Origin: Ktedonobacterales bacterium
Lineage (GTDB): Bacteria; Chloroflexota; Ktedonobacteria; Ktedonobacterales; JADMIN01
Reading direction: 5' to 3'
Assembly (NCBI GenBank): GCA_015478575.1
Contig: JADMIN010000188.1
Location: 1 to 5,877 of the forward strand
Length of the DNA stretch: 5,877 nucleotides
In this document: piece after piece, positions 1 to 5,877 of the stretch
Layout of the letters: each line of letters starts with the position of its first letter
Numbering within the stretch: position 1 is the first letter of the stretch
Position numbers and translations under genes: made by a program
The notes under the pieces: generated by a model
The model's input: only the letters and a program-made list of their open reading frames with translations
Told to the model about the DNA's origin: nothing
The model's database searches: none

Positions 1-8
1 CATAGGCG

Positions 9-1124
9 GTGAGTGTGCGTGCTGGTGGCCCTTCGCGGAGGCCCTCCCTCTGGTGTCTGCCGCTGCTGAGCGGCTACTTATTGCTTGCCGGGTGTGCCGC
101 TAGCGTCTCCGGCGGGAGCGGTCCGCTGGATGGCACGCCAGCCACCACACGTGGCCCCGCCACCACGACACCCATCCCCACCTGCGCCGTGGCCACCTGC
201 GGCGGAGCGCTTGGCGCCCGTGGTGTCCAGGTCTTCGTCGAGCCTGATGCCGGCGAAGTGCCCATTCTGCGTGCCATCGAGGGCGCGAATCGCTCCATCT
301 GGGTGGAAGTCTATCTGCTGACTGATAGAAACGTCATCCGCGCGCTCGAAGACGCCGCTGGCCGCGGCATAGACGTGCGCGTGCTGCTGGAGGCGCACCC
401 CTATGGCGGCGGCGATGTCGCGGCGCAGCAAACGCTGGAGAGCCTCAACGCCGCCAACGTCCAGGCACGCTGGTCCAATCCCGTCTTCACCTATACGCAT
501 GCCAAGACGGTGCTCGTGGATAGCGCGACGGCGTATATTCTGACCAGCAATCTCTCCAAGTCTGGCCTGGGCGGCAGTTCCGTCGCGGCCAATCGCGAGT
601 ATGGGGTGATGGATACGTTGACAAATGACGTGAGCCAGGTGAAGGCCATCTTTCTCGCCGATTGGGACCGCACAGCCGTTGCGGTCACGTCCTCCTATCT
701 GGTCATCAGCCCAGAAAACGCCCGCGCGAAGCTCGCGGCGCTCATGGCGGGCGCCCAGAGCACCCTCCAACTCGAAGACGAGGAGATGTACGATTCAGCC
801 TCAGAGGAGACGCTGATCACGGCGGCGAAGCGCGGCGTCAACGTCGAGGTCGTGCTCCCCACACCGAGTGGCAGCGGGAGCGATACATCTGGCGCGGACC
901 GCCTCAAGGCCGGCGGCGTCCACGTGCGCTATCTTACCGCCCCCTATCTACACGCGAAGTTGATCGTGGCTGATGGCGCGCTCGCCTTCGTCGGCTCGGA
1001 GAATTTCTCGGCCACCTCGCTGGATAAGAACCGCGAAGTGGGCGTATTGATCGCCGACACCGCCGTGCTGGGCACCCTCAGCCACACGTTCACGCTCGAC
1101 TGGAGCGCCGCCGCCGACGCATGA
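9..1124 (+). CDS. Exported lipoprotein with two phospholipase D-like (HKD) domains
   Basis: A 371-residue protein of the phospholipase D superfamily, which cleaves or transfers phosphodiester bonds through a covalent phospho-histidine. Both catalytic motifs are complete. The first is H164-A-K166-x4-D171 with N181 and E197 downstream; the second is H315-A-K317-x4-D322 followed by S330, N332 and E343. The two half-sites would form one active site. The N-terminus has arginines at 10-11, a hydrophobic stretch at about 14-27 and a lipobox L-A-G-C with Cys29, so the mature protein should be lipid-anchored outside the cytoplasmic membrane. A Gly/Ser/Thr/Pro-rich linker (about 31-58) and a Cys59/Cys64 pair that could form a disulfide precede the first domain. 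The start is GTG at 9, because an in-frame TAG lies at 3-5 and no ATG precedes the signal peptide; GTG at 15 is an alternative. The substrate (phospholipid, nucleic acid or other) cannot be read from the sequence. Family is secure, function is general only. Confidence 0.9.
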   Translation: MSVRAGGPSRRPSLWCLPLLSGYLLLAGCAASVSGGSGPLDGTPATTRGPATTTPIPTCAVATCGGALGARGVQVFVEPDAGEVPILRAIEGANRSIWVEVYLLTDRNVIRALEDAAGRGIDVRVLLEAHPYGGGDVAAQQTLESLNAANVQARWSNPVFTYTHAKTVLVDSATAYILTSNLSKSGLGGSSVAANREYGVMDTLTNDVSQVKAIFLADWDRTAVAVTSSYLVISPENARAKLAALMAGAQSTLQLEDEEMYDSASEETLITAAKRGVNVEVVLPTPSGSGSDTSGADRLKAGGVHVRYLTAPYLHAKLIVADGALAFVGSENFSATSLDKNREVGVLIADTAVLGTLSHTFTLDWSAAADA

Positions 1125-1137
1125 AAGGCAGAGGCTC

Positions 1138-1431
1138 ATGGTCATGGAAATCGCGCGGTTTCGCGCGCGGCCCGGCAAGGCGGATGACTTGCGGGCAGGG
1201 CTGGTCGCCGCGATGGCCGTGATACGGCGCGCTGAGGGCCTGCGCTCGATCACCCTGCGGCGCTGCGTTGAGGATGCCGACCTCTTCATCTACCAGATCG
1301 AGTGGCAGACACTGGAGCATCACACCGTGACGTTCCGCGGTGGCCCGCTTTTCCCTGAGTACCGCGGCCACATCGCGGGCCTCTTCGTCGAGCCAGTCGT
1401 CGCTGAGCACTACGCGCACGTGGAGGGATAG
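1138..1431 (+). CDS. Small ABM-domain protein (antibiotic biosynthesis monooxygenase-like)
   Basis: A 97-residue protein that looks like one ferredoxin-like alpha/beta barrel of the ABM family. A first strand (MEIARFRARPG) is followed by an amphipathic helix with the pattern KADDLRAGL. Next come a strand around ITLRRCVED, the strand FIYQIEWQT, and a C-terminal part (FRGGPLFPEYR, then EPVVAEHY) that is typical of the short quinol/polyketide monooxygenase-like members. Family members act as cofactor-free monooxygenases, haem-degrading enzymes or simply dimeric barrels, so the activity here is not fixed by sequence. It lies 13 nt after the lipoprotein gene and 1 nt before the PPOX gene, which suggests co-transcription. 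GAGG at 1131-1134 is only 3 nt from the ATG at 1138 but 9 nt from the ATG at 1144. The true start may therefore be 1144, two residues shorter. The assignment comes from fold-pattern recognition without a database search. Confidence 0.82.
   Translation: MVMEIARFRARPGKADDLRAGLVAAMAVIRRAEGLRSITLRRCVEDADLFIYQIEWQTLEHHTVTFRGGPLFPEYRGHIAGLFVEPVVAEHYAHVEG
1422..1427 (+). promoter_or_regulatory. Ribosome binding site fixing the PPOX start
   Basis: GGAGGG lies inside the last codons of the ABM gene, 5 nt before the ATG at 1433. It supports the short form of the PPOX protein and suggests translational coupling with the ABM gene, whose stop codon (1429-1431) sits between this site and the ATG. Confidence 0.75.
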
Positions 1432-1432
1432 C

Positions 1433-1861
1433 ATGGCACAGTCCACCAGGCCACGGCAGCGGGCGAGCAATCTTGCCACGCTCGCCACCGCAAAATACAT
1501 CCGCCTGATCACCTATCGCAGAACCGGCGATGCCGTTGCGACGCCGGTCTGGTTCGCCTTCGCGAGCGAGACCATCTACGTGGAGAGCGGAGCGAACGCT
1601 GGCAAAATCAAGCGCATTCGTCACACGCCACGTGTTGCCCTGGCTCCGTGCGACATACGTGGCGGCGTGACCGGGCCAATGGTTGAAGGCATGGCGCGCG
1701 TGTTGGCGAGCAAAGACGAGATCGCCATCGCGGAGGCGGCGCTGGCCCAGAAATACGGCTTCACCCGCACACTCTACTATGGGGTGATGGGCTTCGCGCG
1801 CCGACTCGTGCGCAAGCCTACATGGGACTCCGACTATCTCGCGATCAAACTCACAACATGA
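1433..1861 (+). CDS. PPOX-class, probably F420-dependent oxidoreductase (Rv2061c type)
   Basis: A 142-residue split-barrel protein of the pyridoxamine 5'-phosphate oxidase superfamily. The diagnostic run is a strand TPVWFAF (38-43), IYVESGANAGKIKRIR (about 48-63), then HTPRVALAPCD (64-74) and a GPMVEGMARV segment (81-90). This closely resembles the Rv2061c/TIGR03666 group of PPOX proteins predicted to use coenzyme F420. The basic KIKRIR segment is where these proteins contact the cofactor phosphate. The likely role is a cytoplasmic one- or two-electron reduction using F420H2 with an unknown substrate; FMN cannot be excluded. The frame stays open upstream to an ATG at 1340, but the start is placed at 1433. 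That ATG follows GGAGGG at 1422-1427 by 5 nt, is 1 nt after the preceding stop, and begins exactly where family similarity begins. The extra 31 residues upstream are a Ser-rich shadow of the ABM gene. Confidence 0.88.
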   Translation: MAQSTRPRQRASNLATLATAKYIRLITYRRTGDAVATPVWFAFASETIYVESGANAGKIKRIRHTPRVALAPCDIRGGVTGPMVEGMARVLASKDEIAIAEAALAQKYGFTRTLYYGVMGFARRLVRKPTWDSDYLAIKLTT

Positions 1862-1889
1862 CCCACGAAAATGACCGACCGCTCGCATC
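1862..1889. other. 28-nt convergent intergenic spacer
   Basis: This spacer separates the TGA of the plus-strand PPOX gene (1859-1861) from the TGA of the minus-strand molybdopterin oxidoreductase (1890-1892). No strong bidirectional terminator is visible. There is only a weak 6-bp inverted repeat (CCGCTC at 1879-1884 with GAGCGG at 1902-1907) with a 17-nt loop and a short T-rich stretch (TCATTTTC) on the minus-strand side. Readthrough into the opposing gene seems possible. Confidence 0.5.
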
Positions 1890-4169
1890 TCAGTCGTCCG
1901 TGAGCGGGGGAGCCACGACGGTATCTCCCGTCACCGGCGCTCCCGTGCCCACTGGCTCAAGCTCGATCAGCGCGTTGTAGTCTGGCACACCAGAGGCGAC
2001 CTCACAGGTGCGCCGCCGGATGAGCGGATTGCACTCCGGCCAGAACGCCTGCGCATTGCGCGGCTTCACATCGGCCAGGTGTACGCGAAACTCCATGCTG
2101 GCGCCGTTATCGCTCCGCGCCACCACACGGTCGCCCTCACCGACCCCCAGGGCCGTCGCGTCCTCTGCCGCCAGCAGCAGGCTCTCGCGCCCGATGCCCG
2201 TCAGCGCGTCGGTTGACCCGTGGATGAGACTATTGAACTGCTTGCCGCGCCGGGTGGAGAGGATGAACTTGCCCGCGGGCAGCGCCAGCTCCGGCGGCGT
2301 CAGCGCCGTAAAGTGGCCCTTGCCATCTGGCGTCATGAACTGCCCCCCCGCGTAGAGCACCCGTCCGCCGTACTGCACCGAGTCACCCGACGCGCGCAAC
2401 CGCTCGATGCCCGCATAGGTCGGATTGACCCGCGCGATCTCCGCGCGAATCGCCTGGGCATGCTCGAAGGTGATGAGGTCCCGCTTCTCCGGATAGGTCC
2501 GTGCCGCCACCTCCGAGAAGATCTGCCACTCACAGCGCGCCTCACCCACGCGCGGGCCGGGGATCTCTGGCGAGAAGATGATGCGCCGCTCAGTGCTGGT
2601 CTCGGTGCCCCCGCCGGGCTGCTCATAGCGCGTCTGAGCGGGGAGCAGCACAACGGTCTCCGCTGGCTCGACGAGCATCTGTGTCGTGACGTAGATATCC
2701 TGATGCACACGCAGCGCCGGCTTGGCCAATGCTTCCCGTACATATGCGGGATCGGGCAGCACATCGAGGAAGTTGCCGCCACTGCAATACAGCACATCCA
2801 GGTCACCTTCATACGCGGCATCGAGCATTTGCGTGGCCTTGTAGCCAGGCGTAACGGGAACGGGAAAGCCCCAGAGCGCGGAGAAGGCGGCGCGGTTCTC
2901 CTCGGTGAGGGGCTTGCCCCCCGGCAAGACATTCGGCGCCGCGCCGACCTCCGCCCCACCTTGCACACCGCTGTGGCCGCGGATGGGGACGATGCCGCAA
3001 TGCTCTTTGCCCAGCCAGCCCTGCGAGAGCGCCAAGTTGACGATAGCCTCCACGTTGCGCACACCGAACAGATGCTGTGTGATCCCCATGCTCCAGACGA
3101 AGATGCCCGTGCGCGAGGCGGCGATGCGCTCGGCGAAGGCGCCCATCGCCTCGCGGGTCGTGCCGCTATAGCGTTCCAGCGTCTCCCAGTCCTGCCCAGC
3201 CAGCGCGGCGGTCAGCTCCTCCCAGCCGGTCGTGTGGCTGGCGATGAACTCGTGATGCACCCAATCCCGCTCAATGAGATATTTCAGCGTACCGTTGAGG
3301 AAAGCGATATCGCCGCCCGTCGTGATCTGGTAGAACTCGTCCATGAGCTTCGTGCCCATCACCGCGCTATCGGGCACCGAGGGCACCCAGTAGCGCACCA
3401 GCCCCGGCTCGCGGTACGGATTGACCACGGCCAGCGTCGCGCCCTGTTTCTTCGCGTAGTAGAGGTATTTGGTAGCGACTGGCTGGTTGTTAGCGATGTT
3501 GCTGCCGATGAGGACGATGAGATCAGTGCCGATCCAGTCTTTATAAGAGACCGAAGAGGCGCCGACACCCACCGTCTGGTTGAGCGCGACCGTGCTGGGA
3601 GAGTGGCAGACACGCGCGGCATTGTCAATGTGATTCGTGCCGAGGAAGCGCGCCACCTTCTGCGCCACATAGTAGACCTCGTTGGTCAGCCCGCGCGAGG
3701 TCAGATAGAACGCCATGCGGTCGGGCGGTGTCACACGCAGGCGCGCGGCGATCAGATCGAGCGCCTCATCCCACGTGGCCCGCTGGAAGCCCGCCTCCCC
3801 CCGCCGCCGCACCATCGGGTATGGCAACCGTCCCAACTGGCGCAGTTCCGCGCTAGAGAGGCGTTGGAGCGCGGGCAGATCGTAGTGCAGCCGCTCCCAG
3901 GGCATCGCATCCATCGTATTGAGCTGGAGCAGATTGAGGCGGACCGTGCAGAGGTGTATGCCATCCATCGTCCAGTCGCGCAGGCCGTGCGTGCCGAGCG
4001 CGCAGCCATCGCAGCAGCCGCGACTGAGGATGCGCCAGGCATAGAGGGGATGGCGCCGGTTCTGCCAGGCGGTCTTGAGCATCTCAGTGAAATGGTGCGG
4101 CTTCGTCTCGCCCCATCCAAATGGCTTCCAATCCGCCCAGAGCGCACGCGCGGGCACTCGCTTCGCCAT
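1890..4169 (-). CDS. FdhF/YdeP-family molybdopterin oxidoreductase (Cys form)
   Basis: A 759-residue catalytic subunit of the DMSO reductase/formate dehydrogenase superfamily, expected to bind Mo- or W-bis-MGD. Numbering is from ATG 4169. The N-terminal region has CCDGCALG (Cys52, 53, 56) and HLC (Cys74), the reduced [4Fe-4S] cysteine set of the FdhF/YdeP group. The segment ARVCHSPSTVALNQTVG puts Cys188-His189 where E. coli FDH-H has Sec140-His141, and PIRGHSGVQGG puts Arg397 at the FDH-H Arg333 position with His399 in place of Gln335. The C-terminal molybdopterin-binding domain runs from about 635 to the end and includes RGKQFNS (641-647) and SGVPDYNALIELEP near the end. No Tat signal is present, so it should be cytoplasmic. 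YdeP is linked to acid resistance in E. coli, but the substrate of this group is not established; formate is possible. The frame is open to GTG 4196, but ATG 4169 has GGAGG 9 nt upstream. It follows the carboxyltransferase gene on the same strand after about 113 nt and a hairpin. No FdhD, electron-transfer subunit or cofactor gene is in the window. Confidence 0.93.
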   Translation of the reverse strand: MAKRVPARALWADWKPFGWGETKPHHFTEMLKTAWQNRRHPLYAWRILSRGCCDGCALGTHGLRDWTMDGIHLCTVRLNLLQLNTMDAMPWERLHYDLPALQRLSSAELRQLGRLPYPMVRRRGEAGFQRATWDEALDLIAARLRVTPPDRMAFYLTSRGLTNEVYYVAQKVARFLGTNHIDNAARVCHSPSTVALNQTVGVGASSVSYKDWIGTDLIVLIGSNIANNQPVATKYLYYAKKQGATLAVVNPYREPGLVRYWVPSVPDSAVMGTKLMDEFYQITTGGDIAFLNGTLKYLIERDWVHHEFIASHTTGWEELTAALAGQDWETLERYSGTTREAMGAFAERIAASRTGIFVWSMGITQHLFGVRNVEAIVNLALSQGWLGKEHCGIVPIRGHSGVQGGAEVGAAPNVLPGGKPLTEENRAAFSALWGFPVPVTPGYKATQMLDAAYEGDLDVLYCSGGNFLDVLPDPAYVREALAKPALRVHQDIYVTTQMLVEPAETVVLLPAQTRYEQPGGGTETSTERRIIFSPEIPGPRVGEARCEWQIFSEVAARTYPEKRDLITFEHAQAIRAEIARVNPTYAGIERLRASGDSVQYGGRVLYAGGQFMTPDGKGHFTALTPPELALPAGKFILSTRRGKQFNSLIHGSTDALTGIGRESLLLAAEDATALGVGEGDRVVARSDNGASMEFRVHLADVKPRNAQAFWPECNPLIRRRTCEVASGVPDYNALIELEPVGTGAPVTGDTVVAPPLTDD

Positions 4170-4282
4170 ACCAGCCAACCTCCACACTCGCCTCACTCAT
4201 CTTCTGTCAATCCAACGCATGCTGACGGTTCATTGCGACCGCCTCGGTATGCCGCGCCAGCGGGAGCAGGCGCACTCTCCCG
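4170..4282 (-). other. Gap between the two minus-strand genes
   Basis: This 113-nt stretch lies between the carboxyltransferase stop and the preferred oxidoreductase ATG. It holds the hairpin described separately and the GGAGG ribosome binding site. A TTGACA hexamer sits at 4205-4210 on the minus strand, but no AT-rich -10 box follows at a proper distance, so I do not call a promoter. Whether the oxidoreductase has its own promoter or relies on readthrough is undecided. Confidence 0.4.
4179..4183 (-). promoter_or_regulatory. Ribosome binding site choosing ATG 4169 for the oxidoreductase
   Basis: GGAGG on the minus strand lies 9 nt before the ATG at 4169. The longer reading from GTG 4196 would place this site inside the coding region and has no comparable purine-rich site before it. 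The nine extra residues (starting MRRVWRLAG) are therefore probably not translated. Confidence 0.7.
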
Positions 4283-4284
4283 CT
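4259..4284 (-). terminator. Hairpin at the end of the carboxyltransferase gene (possible terminator)
   Basis: A perfect 8-bp inverted repeat, AGCGGGAG at 4259-4266 and CTCCCGCT at 4277-4284, with a 10-nt loop. It overlaps the TAG stop codon (4283-4285) of the carboxyltransferase gene. The stem is GC-rich and would be stable in RNA. No U-run follows on the minus-strand side, so it would be a U-less terminator, a pausing site or an mRNA 3'-end stabiliser between the two minus-strand genes. Confidence 0.45.
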
Positions 4285-5836
4285 AGAGGGGAATATTGCC
4301 GTGCTTCTTGGCTGGGTTGGTGTCGCGCTTGTTCTTGAGCATATCCAGCGCGGCGATCAGCTTCTCGCGCGTGTGGCGCGGCTCGATGACCTCATCCACA
4401 TAGCCCCGCGCGGCGGCCACATAGGGATTCGCGAACTTCTCCTGATACATGGCGACCAACTCTTGGCGCTTCGCCTCAGGATCCTCGGCGTGCTCGATCT
4501 CATCTTTGAAGATGATGTTGACCGCCCCATCCACCCCCATCACGGCGATCTCCGCCGTTGGCCAGGCGTAGTTGATGTCGCCGCGCACGTGCTTGCTGCT
4601 CATCACGTCGTAGGCACCGCCGTAGGCCTTGCGCGTGATCACCGTCACCTTCGGCACGGTCGCCTCACAATAGGCAAAGAGCAGCTTAGCGCCATGGCGG
4701 ATGATGCCGCCGTGTTCCTGACTGATGCCGGGCAAGAAACCGGGCACATCCTCGAACGTCACGATGGGGATGTTAAAGCAATCGCAGAAGCGGACAAAGC
4801 GCGCGCCTTTATCCGATGAGTTGATATCCAACACACCCGCCAAGACGTTCGGCTGCTGGGCGACGATGCCGACCGGTCGCCCATTGAGGCGGGCGAAGCC
4901 AACGAGAATATTGCGCGCCCAGTGCTCATGCACCTCAAAGAAACTGCCGCGATCCACCACACTGGTAATGACGGCTCGCATGTCATAGGGACGGTTGGGA
5001 TGGTCGGGGATGATCTCGTCGAGCGCCTCGTCGCTCCGGGCAATCGGGTCGGTGCATTCCTCGATCGGGGGATCGTCCAGGTTGTTCGATGGCAGGTAGC
5101 TCAGCAGCGTGCGCACCTGCCCCAGACACTCAGCCTCGCTGGGCGCGGCGAAGTGCGCTACGCCGCTCGTGCCATTGTGGATGGTCGCCCCGCCGAGTTG
5201 GTCGAAAGTCACGTCCTCGTGCGTGACCGTCTTCACCACATTCGGCCCCGTGACAAACATGTGGCTGGTGCCCTCAACCATGAAGATGAAGTCCGTGATG
5301 GCGGGCGAATACACCGCCCCTCCAGCGCACGGACCCAGGATGGCCGAAAGCTGCGGGATGACACCGCTCGCCAGCGTATTGCGCAGGAAGATATCAGCGT
5401 ACGCGCCCAGGCTCACTACCCCCTCCTGGATGCGCGCGCCACCGGAGTCGTTGAGGCCGATCACGGGCGCGCCATTTTTCATCGCGAGGTCCATAATCTT
5501 GCAGATCTTCTCCGCGTGCGCCTCGGAGAGGGAGCCGCCGAAGACCGTGAAATCCTGCGAAAAGACATAGACGAGCCGACCATCAATCTTGCCATAGCCC
5601 GTCACCACGCCATCGCCCAAAAACTTCTGGTCCGCCAACCCAAAGTCGCTGGTACGGTGTGTGGCGAACATGTCAAGCTCCTGCAACGTTCCCGGATCGA
5701 GCAACAGATCCAGTCGCTCGCGCGCCGTAAGCTTGCCCTTTTTATGCTGAGCCGCGATGCGCGCCTCACCACCACCGAGCAGTGCCTGCTCGCGCTTCCG
5801 CCGCAAAGCTTCAAGCTTCTCGCGTGTTGTCGTCAT
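4283..5836 (-). CDS. pccB: Acyl-CoA carboxylase beta (carboxyltransferase) subunit, propionyl-CoA type
   Basis: A 517-residue protein, full length for the carboxyltransferase family (PccB/AccD5/MmdA). It moves the carboxyl group from carboxybiotin to an acyl-CoA, giving methylmalonyl-CoA from propionyl-CoA in the cytoplasm. Two crotonase-fold halves are visible. The N-terminal half has GKLTARERLDLLLDPGT (34-50), the SGGARIQEGV loop (131-140) and GPCAGGAVYSPA (168-179), which forms the first oxyanion hole. The C-terminal half has FEDVPGFLPG (361-370) and TRKAYGGAYDVMSSK (401-415), the second oxyanion hole. Asp410 matches Asp422 of Streptomyces coelicolor PccB, a residue tied to propionyl-CoA preference. 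The start at 5836 is secure, because an in-frame TGA lies at 5845-5843 and AGGAG is 10 nt upstream. No biotin carboxylase, biotin carrier or epimerase/mutase gene is in the window, so the partner subunit lies elsewhere. A methylmalonyl-CoA decarboxylase alpha chain or a broader acyl-CoA carboxylase is an alternative. Confidence 0.94.
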   Translation of the reverse strand: MTTTREKLEALRRKREQALLGGGEARIAAQHKKGKLTARERLDLLLDPGTLQELDMFATHRTSDFGLADQKFLGDGVVTGYGKIDGRLVYVFSQDFTVFGGSLSEAHAEKICKIMDLAMKNGAPVIGLNDSGGARIQEGVVSLGAYADIFLRNTLASGVIPQLSAILGPCAGGAVYSPAITDFIFMVEGTSHMFVTGPNVVKTVTHEDVTFDQLGGATIHNGTSGVAHFAAPSEAECLGQVRTLLSYLPSNNLDDPPIEECTDPIARSDEALDEIIPDHPNRPYDMRAVITSVVDRGSFFEVHEHWARNILVGFARLNGRPVGIVAQQPNVLAGVLDINSSDKGARFVRFCDCFNIPIVTFEDVPGFLPGISQEHGGIIRHGAKLLFAYCEATVPKVTVITRKAYGGAYDVMSSKHVRGDINYAWPTAEIAVMGVDGAVNIIFKDEIEHAEDPEAKRQELVAMYQEKFANPYVAAARGYVDEVIEPRHTREKLIAALDMLKNKRDTNPAKKHGNIPL

Positions 5837-5846
5837 GGGCCATCAT

Positions 5847-5851
5847 CTCCT
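5847..5851 (-). promoter_or_regulatory. Ribosome binding site of the carboxyltransferase gene
   Basis: AGGAG on the minus strand lies 10 nt before the ATG at 5836. Two other ATGs (5846 and 5843) between them are out of frame, and the in-frame TGA at 5845-5843 blocks any longer form. The remaining 26 nt to the window edge show no promoter that I can support. Confidence 0.75.
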
Positions 5852-5877
5852 CGTCGAGGTGTAGGGTGGGATATGGA

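Noticed and set aside
78..770. A 230-codon open frame on the minus strand opposite the lipoprotein gene
   Set aside because: It lies in the same codon-aligned antisense frame and has no recognisable motif. The plus strand has two complete HKD motifs and a lipobox.
1340..1432. N-terminal extension of the PPOX protein from ATG 1340
   Set aside because: The extra 31 residues are Ser/Thr/Arg-rich, overlap the ABM gene in another frame and lie before the start of family similarity. The ATG at 1433 has a strong ribosome binding site.
1286..1888. A 200-codon minus-strand frame opposite the PPOX gene and the end of the ABM gene
   Set aside because: This is a codon-aligned shadow with Arg/Ala/His-rich low-information sequence. 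It spans two real plus-strand genes with good ribosome binding sites.
1879..1907. Inverted repeat CCGCTC/GAGCGG as a terminator for either converging gene
   Set aside because: The stem is only 6 bp with a 17-nt loop. There is no T-run on the plus side and only a brief one on the minus side, so it is too weak to call.
4205..4210. TTGACA hexamer on the minus strand before the oxidoreductase, as a possible -35 box
   Set aside because: No AT-rich -10 element appears 16-19 nt downstream. In a window of this size a single hexamer match is weak evidence.
2220..4286. A 688-codon open frame on the plus strand opposite the oxidoreductase gene
   Set aside because: Its codons align exactly back-to-back with those of the real gene. 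In a GC-rich gene, few sense codons end in A, so stops are rare in this antisense frame. The translation is Arg/His/Leu-rich and resembles no family, while the minus-strand frame carries clear motifs.
4301..4819. A 172-codon plus-strand frame opposite the carboxyltransferase gene
   Set aside because: This is an antisense shadow of a highly conserved enzyme, with no family resemblance and no ribosome binding site of note.

Overview
This is a GC-rich bacterial chromosomal window. It is compact and holds five protein genes in two convergent blocks. I see no mobile element, CRISPR array, tRNA or rRNA. An F420-type PPOX flavin/deazaflavin oxidoreductase, a propionyl-CoA-carboxylase-type beta subunit and a lipoprotein signal peptide point to a GC-rich bacterium that uses F420, such as a Chloroflexota or Actinomycetota member. 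This assignment is an inference with low to moderate confidence, because there is no rRNA or other phylogenetic marker.

Plus-strand block (9-1861): three tightly packed genes that probably share one transcript. The first encodes an exported lipoprotein with two complete HKD motifs (phospholipase D superfamily). After 13 nt comes a small ABM-fold (antibiotic biosynthesis monooxygenase-like) protein. After a further 1 nt comes a PPOX-class, probably F420-dependent oxidoreductase of the Rv2061c type. No biochemical link between the lipoprotein and the two small cytoplasmic proteins is evident.

Minus-strand block (5836 down to 1890): first a carboxyltransferase (beta) subunit of a biotin-dependent acyl-CoA carboxylase, whose residues match the propionyl-CoA type. 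A perfect 8-bp hairpin overlaps its stop codon. About 113 nt downstream of that stop begins a large molybdopterin oxidoreductase of the FdhF/YdeP family, with Cys at the position occupied by selenocysteine in E. coli formate dehydrogenase H. It ends 28 nt from the end of the plus-strand block, so the two blocks converge with almost no spacer and no clear terminator.

The genes look like ordinary metabolic and envelope functions. I found no convincing new multi-gene system. The most checkable points are the tightly coupled ABM-PPOX pair, the orphan Cys-type FdhF/YdeP enzyme, the orphan carboxyltransferase subunit, the hairpin between the two minus-strand genes, and the partial twin-arginine motif in the lipoprotein signal peptide. 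Very long open frames opposite every gene are explained by GC-rich codon usage.
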